From: Holothuria scabra
Lineage: Eukaryota; Echinodermata; Holothuroidea; Aspidochirotida; Holothuriidae
DNA: 64,000 nucleotides
Assembly: GCA_037179385.1 (NCBI GenBank)
Contig: CM074185.1
Span: 7,745,371 to 7,809,370, forward strand
Direction of reading: 5' to 3'
Shown: positions 10,663 through 20,668 of the stretch, in pieces
Numbering within the stretch: the first letter of the stretch is position 1
How the letters are laid out: each line of letters begins with the position of its first letter
The notes under the pieces: generated by a model
Seen by the model: the letters and a program-made list of their open reading frames with translations, nothing else
What the model was told of the DNA's origin: nothing
The model's database searches: none
Program-made: the position numbers and the translations under genes

Positions 10663-12681
10663 AATAGGTCATTTCATTGCACATTACATTGACATTGCAT
10701 TCATTTTTTAACCTTGATGACTCTGCAGGGAATATTAATAGGCCACCTTCTTTGCTATGCCATAAGTGTGTTTGATGGAACGTTTCAACAAAATCAAATT
10801 TCAAGGACAAATAGGACATACGTTTTTAAAGAAAAACAAAAGGAACTGGCAAAATGTGCATATATTACATAACTTTCTGTCGCTTTATTGAATAGTGGAA
10901 GTACTTTTAACAAAAATAACCAATCTTTGAAGCGAGATATGCTGAGTTTGAAAAGGGTTTTGGGTGGACAATGGTTTGGAATATTTTCGTCTTTCTCACG
11001 AGCCCCAGTAAAAAGGAAACGAATGTGCCTTTACTTTCCCAGATTGAATTGTTCCAGCATATTTATGGAGCTCAGTGATAAATTTGCCTATATGTTCCAA
11101 GCCCTAGGCAGCATAAGGGAGTCACGGTCGGGTCTTCGGTCACCAACATGTTCACCAATAAAACTCCAGTCTCTGGTCTCTGTGAGTCAGTTTATAATAA
11201 TCTTGAAACATTTAGAATCCGTTGTATTATTAGAATCAAGACCCTGTCTGAATTGGTAGCCAAGTGGGCTTCATTGCCCACTGATTCCATCACGTTCGGT
11301 CTTTCATTTCCCCTTTACTCAGCAGGAATACTGTTTGCATAGGGCAGTTATTAAGTGACTAAAATGAATTTCAAATGAAATTTTGTAATTGATCAGTATA
11401 AAGGATCACCGTCGAAAGCTCGGTTTAGCAGGTATATGGTTAATAGAGTTTTAAAGGAATTATGGTCCTCATGTTTCCCTTCGTATTATCTATGTACCTG
11501 TCGCTACGCTTATTTTGAGAACATTTGTGGATGATTCTTAATAAGAAATGAGGCTACAATGATAGCACCTTTTTACATTTTTGTAGGTGGTGTCCTTAGT
11601 GTCCAGGATGATTTATATAAAAATATTAAACTATTTTGTTTTTTCTATCCTTTTAGCGGAAGTTCTCTCTCTGAATCGGTAGGTGTTATTTTTTGCTTCA
11701 GTCTGCGTTCAACCAAGACCTGAACGGCTTGGTTTTAAGTATGTCCGATAAATTGACATTCGTCTTGTTATAAACTTATCAGCATCTTTAGGATTTCAAT
11801 GTATTGCTGAAAATTTTATCAGTGGTTACTTTTGTTTTTTGTCATATCAGGCAACGAAAAACCAATTTCAGTAATATCTTTCATATGCAAATATGCAACA
11901 AAACGAATGTTAAACAAGTTTTGCGTTCTCACAAATCCTGATGAGAAAATATTTTAATGCAGACTAACTGTAAAATTTAGGCCAAAGCTGTCTCAGTTTG
12001 CGTGTCTTTTTTCTGATTGTCATGTAAATGTGTTACGTCAGTTCTTAACGAGGTTAATCTTAATCAGATCATCATTAGAAATCGACATGAGAACACAAGC
12101 CAGTAACTCGCGACTGGAAAAAGGACGTGACCGGCCCGAATCAAACCAATTGGTTAGACAGTGAGCAATAAAACTCTGGTTACTGCTATCTAACTGATTG
12201 TATCTAATTATTAAATGGCAGGAATGGTAACGTTTGTATTACTAATAAAATACATTAATATTCACTAAGAGGCAAATGTGATTAATATCGTAAAATCTTC
12301 CCATGTCTTTTAAAGCCATATTTCATAACCTTGCACGCCATTTTACCTGTATTTATTACAGTCGTTTTGGCATTTTAACAGATTTTCGAAGAAAATCGTC
12401 GATCGCGGGCTGTAGATATATCAATGCTTCAGGTAATAAAGGCACATTGAAAGATTCATGTCAGTGTATTTACAATATTTGCATAGGAACTAGAGTTAAC
12501 CTACACAGTCAGCAGCTTCGAATTTTCCGTATTCATTGCTCATTTGATCAGTTTAATTTCCAAATTGATGTGCTGCGGAACACCTGATGTTGGTTTTCTT
12601 GGTACATTGTATATTCAATGAGAAATTTTCCGGATGAGCATATTTCAAAGGCATGCTTGCAACGGATGATAATTACCATCG
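10663..12681. other. Intergenic, nothing recognised
   Basis: No recognisable coding sequence. A 123-codon frame at 10888-11259 has no family signature and low-complexity, AT-driven composition; I do not treat it as a gene. Confidence 0.55.
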
Positions 12682-12730
12682 ATATATATATATATATATA
12701 TAAATATATGTATACATATATATATTTATG

Positions 12731-12811
<81 letters not shown>
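12682..12811. repeat. (TA)n microsatellite
   Basis: About 130 bp of TA dinucleotides with a few interruptions (taaatatatgtatacatat). It abuts the minus-strand Penelope-type end at 12812. Confidence 0.98.
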
Positions 12812-12814
<3 letters not shown>

Positions 12815-12960
12815 TAAGAAATAAAGTTCAAAGATGGGAGATAGGACGTCGCTTTCAGTCTGTTACTTTTATTTACATGCTTTCGGCCATTTGGCCATCA
12901 TCAGGTTCTGAAATCATGAGAGAAATGAATGTTTTAGTGCTAGGCCTATTTTAATATAAG
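12812..12960 (-). mobile_element. Terminal fragment of a Penelope-like element with hammerhead-like core
   Basis: On the minus strand this reads cctgatgatggccaaatgg followed by ccgaaagc. That has the layout of a hammerhead core: CUGAUGA, a GGCC/GGCC helix closed by AAAU, then GAAA. Such motifs are known in the pseudo-LTRs of Penelope-like elements (Cervera and de la Pena). A convincing stem III and cleavage triplet are not seen, so activity is unsupported. The fragment ends in (TA)n, typical of how these elements terminate. No coding part in this orientation remains nearby. Confidence 0.4.
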
Positions 12961-13281
12961 TATCAAGAAATTGGAAGTGTATCGAAAATTTTGGAAAAGA
13001 AAAATTATATAGGACTTACATGTAGATGTTGCGTTGCAGTTTGCGTCGAAGTGGTTTGTGAATGAATTGTGTGTGTGTGTGTGTGTGTATGTGAAGTGCG
13101 CTGTGTCGGATTCGCATGGAGTGTTATGGTTATCTATCAACATTGATTCCGTGAGGATGAAGTGTGTGGAGTTTGTTTATCCAAAATGATTCCCTGTGGA
13201 GTATGACGGTGCGCGATTTTTGGTGGCAGATTCTATACCAGTGATACTGACGTTTTCTATTGAGTGGTTGAACCGATTACG
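12961..13281. other. Spacer with (TG)n tract
   Basis: Contains a short (TG)n run at about 13069-13088 and no gene. It may be the eroded leader of one of the two Penelope-type elements. Confidence 0.4.
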
Positions 13282-13334
13282 AGCAGCGAACACATACGTA
13301 TTTAACGTTATTGACATCATTCTACTTCAGGCTT
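13282..13334 (+). repeat. Left copy of the Penelope-like direct repeat (pseudo-LTR part)
   Basis: 53 bp beginning agcagcgaacacatacgta and ending ttcaggctt; its only mismatch from 15907-15959 is one T/C. It lies about 205 bp upstream of the first coding frame. Confidence 0.85.
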
Positions 13335-13392
13335 CTGAGGAGTGAGGACCTACATTATTGGCCCTTACGAAACAGTTCTCTAAAGCTATGTT
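13330..13392 (+). ncRNA. Hammerhead-like core upstream of the Penelope-like ORF
   Basis: Immediately after the left direct repeat comes CTGAGGA (13335-13341), which fits the hammerhead consensus CUGANGA. Next is GTGAGG, a 15-nt loop, CCTTAC (a 6-bp stem with one G-U) and GAAAC (13369-13373). Bases ggctt before and aagct after could form a short stem I. I cannot draw a clear stem III with a canonical UH cleavage site, so this may be a degraded or non-functional ribozyme. Confidence 0.35.
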
Positions 13393-13538
13393 GTAAGAAC
13401 TTATTACAACCTTTTCAATATTTCAGCTCCCTTCACAGGGTTGAGCACTTTACCATTGCCTGGTTGACATTATTATTTTTTACTATTACGGTTATTTAGC
13501 TCCTGGCCAGTTTTCTGTTGAGCACTTTGTAAACCATA

Positions 13539-13958
13539 ATGGACAATAGGTTCGACCGAGTCAATTTCGGATATTCTAAAAAGAACATACCTATACCGTC
13601 AAACAAGAGAGATTTGAAAAGATTCATCTCCAAAACTGAATCATTTCTAAGGAACGTAAGATGGAGAACTCATTTCTTTCTCAACCCCCAAACCGGAGTA
13701 AACAAAAAAGAACATTACGGCTTCCGATCGACAAAGGCTCCGCCCCAGATACCCGAACTAAAAGAGTTCGAGGACGGCATGATGAGCCTTGTACAGAATA
13801 TTAAGTTTAACAACAATCGCAAGCCCTTCCAAGCACAGTTAAAAACCGACACGACCAAAATCAAAGCGGACAGTAAAGTTTACGTTGCGGCTGACAAAAC
13901 CAACAACTTCTACAAATTAGAACCTGAACAGTATAACAAGCTGATACAACAAACATAA
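13539..13958 (+). pseudogene. Penelope-like RT polyprotein, N-terminal part
   Basis: A 139-codon open frame (MDNRFDRVNFGYSKK start) resembles the region just before RT in Penelope-like elements, ending with a KVYVAADKTNNFYKLE segment that is conserved in this class (pattern: ADKTxNxY). The frame stops at 13958, but the next frame takes over immediately with no gap in the aligned sense, so a small indel at about 13957 split one ORF. Confidence 0.8.
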
Positions 13959-14914
13959 ACAAAGCATACAAAAAAGCACCGCCCAACACACGCAATCAAA
14001 TCACTGCAGCTGACAAAATTATAGCTCCAAAACTTGAAATTAGTGACAGAGTCGACATCACAAGCGAGAAACAAGCATTTATTACACTAAAAGACCACAA
14101 ACCGAACTTCAACAACAAACCCACATGCAGACTAATCAACCCATCAAAATCAGAACTAGGGAAGATTAGTAAACAAATTCTAGAACGGATAAATTCAGAA
14201 ATCAAACAATCGACAGGTTACAACCAATGGGATAACACAAGTGAAGTCATAGACTGGTTTAGTGAAATTCACGACAAACACCAACAATCGTTTGTTGCTT
14301 TTGATATTTGTGAGTTTTACCACTCAATTACTACCGACCTCCTCAACGAGGCTTTAGACATTGCATCAAACTACACAGACATACCAGCATTCGAAAGGCA
14401 TATTATCTTCCACACAAAGAAAACTATGCTGTTCAACTTTGAAACACCATGGTGCAAGCGTACCGAATCTTTATTCGATGTCACCATGGGTAGTTTCGAC
14501 AGTGCTGAAACTTGTGAACTAATAGGATTGTACCTCCTATCACAACTTCAGCACATTAACATGAATGTCGGCCTATACAGAGACGACGGTTTGGCTGTTT
14601 GCAAAGCAACACCAAGGGAAACAGAAAAAATAAAGAAAGAAATATGCAAGATATTCTCAAAAAACAAGCTTAAAATAGAAATTGAAGCAAACAAAAAAAT
14701 AGTGAACTTCTTAGACCTTACCCTTGACCTTAGCACAAGCACATACAAGCCATACATGAAGCCCAACAACACCCCTCTCTATATGCACAAACAGAGCAAC
14801 CACCCCCCACTTATCATAAAGAACATCCCAGAAAGCATCAACAGGAGACTATCCAACATTTCTTCCGACGAAAACACATTCAACACATCATCGCCCGTAT
14901 ACCAAAAAGCATAA
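13955..14914 (+). pseudogene. Penelope-like reverse transcriptase
   Basis: This open stretch of about 320 codons carries the RT core: FITLKDHKPNF and CRLINPSKSELGKISK (early RT motifs), FVAFDICEFYHSI with the first catalytic aspartate, and LYRDDGLAV, the YxDD box with both metal-binding aspartates. KIVNFLDLTLDL follows as in the RT thumb region. The order and spacing fit Penelope-like elements, whose RTs are closest to telomerase. The frame ends at 14914. A further 1-nt frame change and a C13 run near 15030 separate it from the nuclease part. Confidence 0.9.
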
Positions 14915-15822
<908 letters not shown>

Positions 15823-15906
15823 TGTATCTTGGCTCGCTGTACACCGTTCTTGTCTGTTTACAACGAACACGGAACGAACACGTGCTTTAAAACGGACACG
15901 TTCAAA

Positions 15907-15959
15907 AGCAGCGAACACATACGTATTCAACGTTATTGACATCATTCTACTTCAGGCTT
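15907..15959 (+). repeat. Right copy of the Penelope-like direct repeat
   Basis: Matches 13282-13334 with one substitution and ends directly at a (TA)n tract at 15960. The hammerhead-like core that follows the left copy is absent here. Confidence 0.85.
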
Positions 15960-15964
15960 TTATA

Positions 15965-15999
<35 letters not shown>
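15960..15999. repeat. (TA)n microsatellite
   Basis: About 40 bp of TA with one TG step, abutting the right direct repeat of the Penelope-like element. Confidence 0.95.
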
Positions 16000-16001
<2 letters not shown>

Positions 16002-16343
16002 CCACCTCAGGGGGAAGTTGTTATATCTGCGAGTACATAGGGTGAAAAAATAACAATGAAATACATTGGAAAATGTATTCGCCCTAACATCTTAAAATAT
16101 AAACAACGTTATTTCAATTGCCAGCCATCCGTTCGTGTTAACAGCTAGGTGTCCGTAAATTTGACAACTTTGAAGTAATTGTATCTACTTTGTAAATCTA
16201 GGAGGGCGCCTTTGTCCGTTAACGTATTCCTACAGAAAAAGTGTGTAGAAACGTTACGGCGAAACTTATATTTCGCCCCCCAAATTTTTCCCCTTAAGGT
16301 CGACTTTTTAACAACTTTCCCCCTAAGTGCGGAATTAGTGAAA
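16000..16343. other. Intergenic, nothing recognised
   Basis: No gene or repeat recognised between the two microsatellite tracts. Confidence 0.5.
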
Positions 16344-16393
16344 TATATATATATATGTATATATATTTATACATATATATATATATTATATCA

Positions 16394-16423
<30 letters not shown>
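16344..16423. repeat. Compound (TA)n/(TG)n microsatellite
   Basis: TA blocks interrupted by tatatttatacat and ending in a (TG)n run at about 16404-16423. Confidence 0.95.
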
Positions 16424-16424
<1 letters not shown>

Positions 16425-17126
16425 AGGTTGTAAACGATACCTTGCCTCCCGCCCTTGAGAGCTGAACCCTCGCACGTCTTTCCTCGCTCACGCGGAGCTC
16501 GTAACTGGCGAAACTACTTGAAAATTCGGACACTGCAATGAGCTCTGTCACGTGATTTGCAAGAGCCCGCCCTTGTCGCGGCATTCACGTGCCGCTTGAC
16601 ATAAACGGCTAAAGGGGAATTCCGACCACTTCCTTACGGGGAACAGTTCTGTGTACCCCGTAAGGCGTTGGATACGGGTATGCCCTGTGTGCGTTTGTGT
16701 ATAGGTCGAAAAGAGGTAGGAGTCTGTTCCTCCTGTGCATCCAGGAGGAACGGACGCCGAAGACTGAAAGAACACGAGCGAGCGTAAGTATCATGAGGTA
16801 TCTCGTCTAAAATGAAAATCGTACTCGGACTGAACGTTAAAATTTAGTCTGAAACCTCTTGGAAGATGACACCCCCTCAAAGGAAGTTCCCAACCCCGCC
16901 AAATCTATCCGATTCCGCCTGGACGCCTGAATAATAAATAAATGAATAGACCCCTTAAAGGGTGCGAATACCACATATTTAACTTGCTCAGCGAGAATTT
17001 CTTAGAATGCCTACCTTGAAATCTTCATAATCCCAACGTAGCAGTGGCCGATACTCTCCGTAATTGGTAGATAGAATTGCCATTTTGAAACTGATCGTAA
17101 AAGGTTATTGTCGTTTTTTTCCTTAG
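16424..17126. other. Upstream flank/intron of the TRAF exon
   Basis: GC-richer than its surroundings between 16440 and 16800, with cacgcggagctcg at about 16489 also found in the piggyBac-like MITEs (56535, 62206). It may hold a diverged copy, but no ends are visible. 16800-17126 shows only AT-rich sequence leading to a splice acceptor at 17125-17126. Confidence 0.4.
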
Positions 17127-17903
17127 AATATTCAGAAGTTGATAGCAACTGAAGAATTGGCTAGTTTGCAGGACGTCTTACCAGTAGTGGAAAGGAACAG
17201 TCGGGCTTTGGCATCCGAGCACGAAAGGTCAAAAATTTTCTGGGACGCTCTTGTGAAATTGTCTGATATTTATAAGACGCTGGCAGATGACAACAAAAAA
17301 CTGTCATCTGACCTTTCTCAAATGTTGGAGATGTTTCGGACGAAAGAAGTCGAATTTCATCAGTTACAAGGACGGCTGTCCGTTCAAGACACAATGATTG
17401 CTCGTCTGGAATTGATTGTTGAACAGCTTGAGAAAGTTTCATACGATGGCGTCTTGTTTGTGGAGGTACCGAATTACAGTCAGAAGAAAGCTGCCGCTAT
17501 CACTGGGACCCCTTCATTCTATTCGGATGATTTCTACACCGATCGCCATGGTTACAGAATGTGCGCAAGAATTTATCTAAATGGTGACGGTGTAGGAAAA
17601 GGCTCCCACTTGTCTATTTTCTTTGCTCTAAAGAAAGGCCGGTATGACAATTACCTGTCGTGGCCATTCCAGCGGCGGGTGACCTTTACCCTTCTTAATC
17701 AGGCCGGGAAGGATCACTTAAGTGACGCCTTCAGACCCGACCCTACCAGTTCTTCTTTTCAAAAACCCGTCAAAGAGATGAATATTGCATCGGGTTGTCC
17801 CATGTTTGTTGCTCACAAGGTGATCGAAAATCCAATGGAAGGGTTCTTGAGGAATAATACAATTTGCCTGCGAGTGAAAGTGGACCCTCCATTATCTCGT
17901 TGA
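17127..17903 (+). CDS. TRAF2/TRAF3-like adaptor, terminal coding exon (partial gene)
   Basis: TRAF proteins are cytoplasmic trimeric adaptors that bind TNF-receptor-family or MAVS/TLR-pathway tails and recruit ubiquitin ligases and kinases upstream of NF-kB and interferon-type signalling. A pyrimidine tract followed by cag-like ttag (ending 17126) is a good splice acceptor. The open frame starts NIQKLIATEE in phase 0 and runs to TGA at 17901-17903, 258 codons. Codons 1-104 are heptad-like and lack Pro, the TRAF-N coiled coil. From SYDGVLF onward is a complete MATH/TRAF-C domain with the family landmarks GYRMCARIYLNGDG, GKGSHLSIFF, WPFQRRVTF and MNIASGCPMF. The RING and TRAF zinc fingers must lie on upstream exons not found here. 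TRAF1/5 membership is less likely; an intronless retrocopy is argued against by the acceptor. Confidence 0.9.
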   Translation, partial: NIQKLIATEELASLQDVLPVVERNSRALASEHERSKIFWDALVKLSDIYKTLADDNKKLSSDLSQMLEMFRTKEVEFHQLQGRLSVQDTMIARLELIVEQLEKVSYDGVLFVEVPNYSQKKAAAITGTPSFYSDDFYTDRHGYRMCARIYLNGDGVGKGSHLSIFFALKKGRYDNYLSWPFQRRVTFTLLNQAGKDHLSDAFRPDPTSSSFQKPVKEMNIASGCPMFVAHKVIENPMEGFLRNNTICLRVKVDPPLSR

Positions 17904-18106
17904 ATGCATTGCAGTGCATTTTACGATGATGCCACAGACATAACAGTTATCAGAGTTGCTTCTTAGCTGGAATATTTGGTAACAAGTTAAGAAATATGTC
18001 TTTCACCACTACTCTATTTTACAAACTTCTCAAGGTTGACTGGTACTTAAGTTGTTACTGTATTGCAAAATTCAGATTTTAAGGAAAAGTTGGTGTTATG
18101 TTATAA
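17904..18106 (+). other. TRAF 3' UTR region
   Basis: Sequence between the TRAF stop codon and the hAT insertion. No AATAAA is visible before 18106, so the hAT element may lie within the 3' UTR or just downstream of it. Confidence 0.4.
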
Positions 18107-18117
18107 CTTCAACCCAG

Positions 18118-18375
18118 TGTTGTAATCGAGTCACTTGATGTCGAATCACGAGTCACCTCGAGTCACAAGGTGTCGAGTCTCGAGTCACGTCGAGTCTTTA
18201 GCAATTCTAGTCGAGTAGAGTCATGCTGAGTCTTCCCTCAGCTCCAGTCGAGTCACTTCGAGTCTTTGGAAAGCTTTGAGTGGTCTCGTGAGTCGAGTTA
18301 CCTCTGTCAGAATATGTTTATTTTCTCTGAGTCACTCTAGGCTGAGTCACCTGATCTCTTACATGTTGAGTTACC
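18118..18375. repeat. hAT left subterminal GAGTCAC repeat array
   Basis: About twenty degenerate occurrences of gagtca within 260 bp, in both orientations because the word gactcgagtc is palindromic. hAT transposases bind subterminal repeats, so these are plausible binding sites. Confidence 0.85.
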
Positions 18376-18404
18376 TTGAGTCCATGGTGTGATAGGTTGA
18401 TCTT

Positions 18405-18818
18405 TTGCAAATGCAGTCTTTTGCTAATTTATGGAGTCCCTTCTTTGAAAAGGACAAATTGCTTTTAGAGCAAGTTCAGAAGGGAGCTACTCGATTCATA
18501 CCTGAGGTCAGAAACCTACCTTATCCCCAAAGGCTTAAGCTGCTTGGGCTTACCACTTTGGAGCTGAGAAGGATTAGGGGAGACATGCTCCAGGTATACA
18601 AATTTCTATCTGAAGAGAACCCTTTGTTAGCTTGTAGTTATTTAAAGGTCCAAAGTAATCCTCGGGTTAGAGGCAATTGTAAAAAGCTTGAAAAGTCTTT
18701 TGCTAGACTTGATATTAGGAAGTTCAGTTTCTCTCATAAGGTTGGTAGTGAGGGGAATAGCCTACCTGAGTGGGATGTTAACTCCACATCAGTGCCATGC
18801 CGTGACGTCTCTTCTTGA
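18405..18818 (+). pseudogene. C-terminal fragment of a non-LTR (CR1/RTE/Jockey-type) RT, inside the hAT
   Basis: A 137-codon frame matches the tail common to many non-LTR retrotransposon proteins: LLEQVQKGATRFIPEVR, YPQRLKLLGLTTLELRR, RGDMLQVYKFL, then LDIRKFSFSHKVG and NSLPE. No RT core, poly(A) or target duplication accompanies it, so only the C-terminus is present. Its placement inside intact hAT ends means it either inserted into the hAT or was captured by it. The clade cannot be set from the tail alone. Confidence 0.8.
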
Positions 18819-19158
18819 GAAAGCAACATAGTTACCCCAGTACATCAAAGGCGGTGTGGGGTGTAACTGATATCTGAGTTTGTCACATGATCTGTGCCCT
18901 AAAATGAGCTAAGCTTTCATTGTATTCACACTGCGTGAAGAGCGATTAGAACATGCTTGATTGACGGTTAGCTAACCTCAAATGTTACGTAACTTTTTGT
19001 GTATTTTAACATATCTGTTACTGTCAATCGATTAATCAGACGTGAAATGTGACTATATTAAGTGTGGGTGTAGTGAGCTTCATTTCCTCCCTGAGGCGAT
19101 AAGAGGTAATCAGGCAGAGAATGAAAGTGGAACAAAAAGTAAGAAGGATCGTTTCATC
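18795..19158 (+). repeat. Dispersed repeat B, copy 1 (inside hAT)
   Basis: Begins ccatgccgtgacgtctc and ends aaggatcgtttcatc; it is about 95 percent identical by eye to 40118-40486 in the same orientation. gtgccatg at 18792-18799 and its complement catggcac at 19158-19165 hint at short inverted ends in this copy only. Confidence 0.88.
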
Positions 19159-20439
19159 ATGGCACCTTTTTAAGGTAAATATTGACTAGTTTTTCCATGA
19201 CTGTGGTACAATTTGATCTTTCTGGGCTCGTTAGGTGTTGGTGGTTTGCTTTTTTTTTGGGGGGGGGGGGTGGAGTACAGGGCATCTTATGGGGCCTTTA
19301 AATCTCTCCTTTGCCCTTTAACCTGTTATGATATATTATGTTAATTGTGACTGCACACTTTTATTGGAGCAGTGGGGCATAAGCGTACAGGGGTAATTTT
19401 CTATGAGGGAGCAAGAGCATGTTTTGCCCGAATAATGTCACCGTTTATCATGTTTTGCCCGAATAAACCAACTGCTTTCAACCGAAGTGGGAGGACGAGT
19501 GCCACCTGCACCCCAGTCTTGTGCGCCTATGGGGGACGGGGAGGTGACTGATGTCCACACTTGTACTTTCAAGTGAAATGTGACTTCACAACCCTAAATG
19601 TGAAGATTGGAATACATACAATAACTTTAGTATTATATTAATCTTCACACATTGAGCAGTGACATGTTATGCATCTAACAATATGTTTGTCATACAAGAA
19701 CACTCAGATATAATCAGGTACCTTAATTCCTACACTATAAAGCCTTCATTGAGTCTCAAGCCTTACATGTACAACAAACTAGGCAGTATGCTTCCGCACA
19801 TAACCTCATCATATAGACCTACGATACATTCTATTAAATTTATCTTGCTTCGAACATATAAACACCATTGCTACCAGTTACACGACACTCAGGCCCCAAT
19901 GTAACGTAAACAAGTGATAGGCCTAATCTTAATAGGCTCAATAGGTTCATTAGCAGCCACAGGTGTTCCCGTAAACAAACTGAATTCGTTTATCTAAATC
20001 CGCGATACTAATAACAGATGGCAATTACCAACTCAATAGGCCTACATGGAAATGAAATTTTGTTCGTCACATCTTCCGCTACTTTAAGTCAAAATACCAC
20101 ATTCTAGAACCGAGGCGAGGGAAATCGGTCATCTATCTATGGAGCATAGTACACTACGCTACGCACTGACCTGAGGTTTAGGGAAATCTTTATGTTTACG
20201 CGTACCATTATTAGTACTACACTAGTCGGTGCTACAGTGCACTTAGGACACTCAGCTTCGAGAAGTTTGTTGTACGAGTTATCTCGTGAAGTTGACGGCG
20301 CTACACATGTTAAGCAGAGCTGTATGTTAGGATCCCCTATGTACAGATTGCAGCGCTTACAGAACTGGATAAAGCAGGAACGAACGGCCGTTGGTTTGCG
20401 TCCGATAATGAAAACAAATTTTAGTTTCTGTTGAATTAC

Positions 20440-20655
20440 TCTCGGGTGTGACTCGAGTCATTGTAGACAAAGACACGAGTCGAGTCGAGTCATTCACTTC
20501 TGTGACTCGAGTCACGTGGAGTCTTTCAAACTTTATTTTATGGTGACTTGAGTCACGTCGAGTCTTTGGCAAGTGGTGACTTGAGTCGCGTCGAATCCCG
20601 TGGGTTTGGGACTCGAGTCTGACTCGAGTCACATATTTGACTCGAGTCATTACAA
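20440..20655. repeat. hAT right subterminal GACTCGAGTCA repeat array
   Basis: Repeated gtgactcgagtcac-type words spaced by 20-50 bp up to the right terminus. It mirrors the left array in composition and orientation-insensitive palindromes. Confidence 0.85.
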
Positions 20656-20668
20656 CACTGCTTCAACC

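Larger units (their letters stand above)
18115..20660. mobile_element. Non-autonomous hAT-type transposon with cargo
   Basis: The ends are perfect 12-bp inverted repeats (CAGTGTTGTAAT), and an exact 8-bp duplication, cttcaacc, flanks them at 18107-18114 and 20661-20668. CAGTG termini and 8-bp duplications are diagnostic of hAT. Both subterminal regions are packed with degenerate GAGTCAC/GACTCGAGTCA words (18118-18375 and 20440-20655). No transposase frame exists. The interior carries a non-LTR RT tail fragment (18405-18818) and a dispersed repeat (18795-19158). The 2546-bp size is large for a MITE. Confidence 0.93.

Noticed and set aside
10888..11259. 123-codon plus-strand frame
   Set aside because: No family signature and no conserved partner; expected by chance in 64 kb.
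16440..16620. Possible fourth copy of the piggyBac-like MITE
   Set aside because: Shares cacgcggagctcg and loosely similar following sequence, but has no TTAA-flanked ends and too much divergence to delimit.
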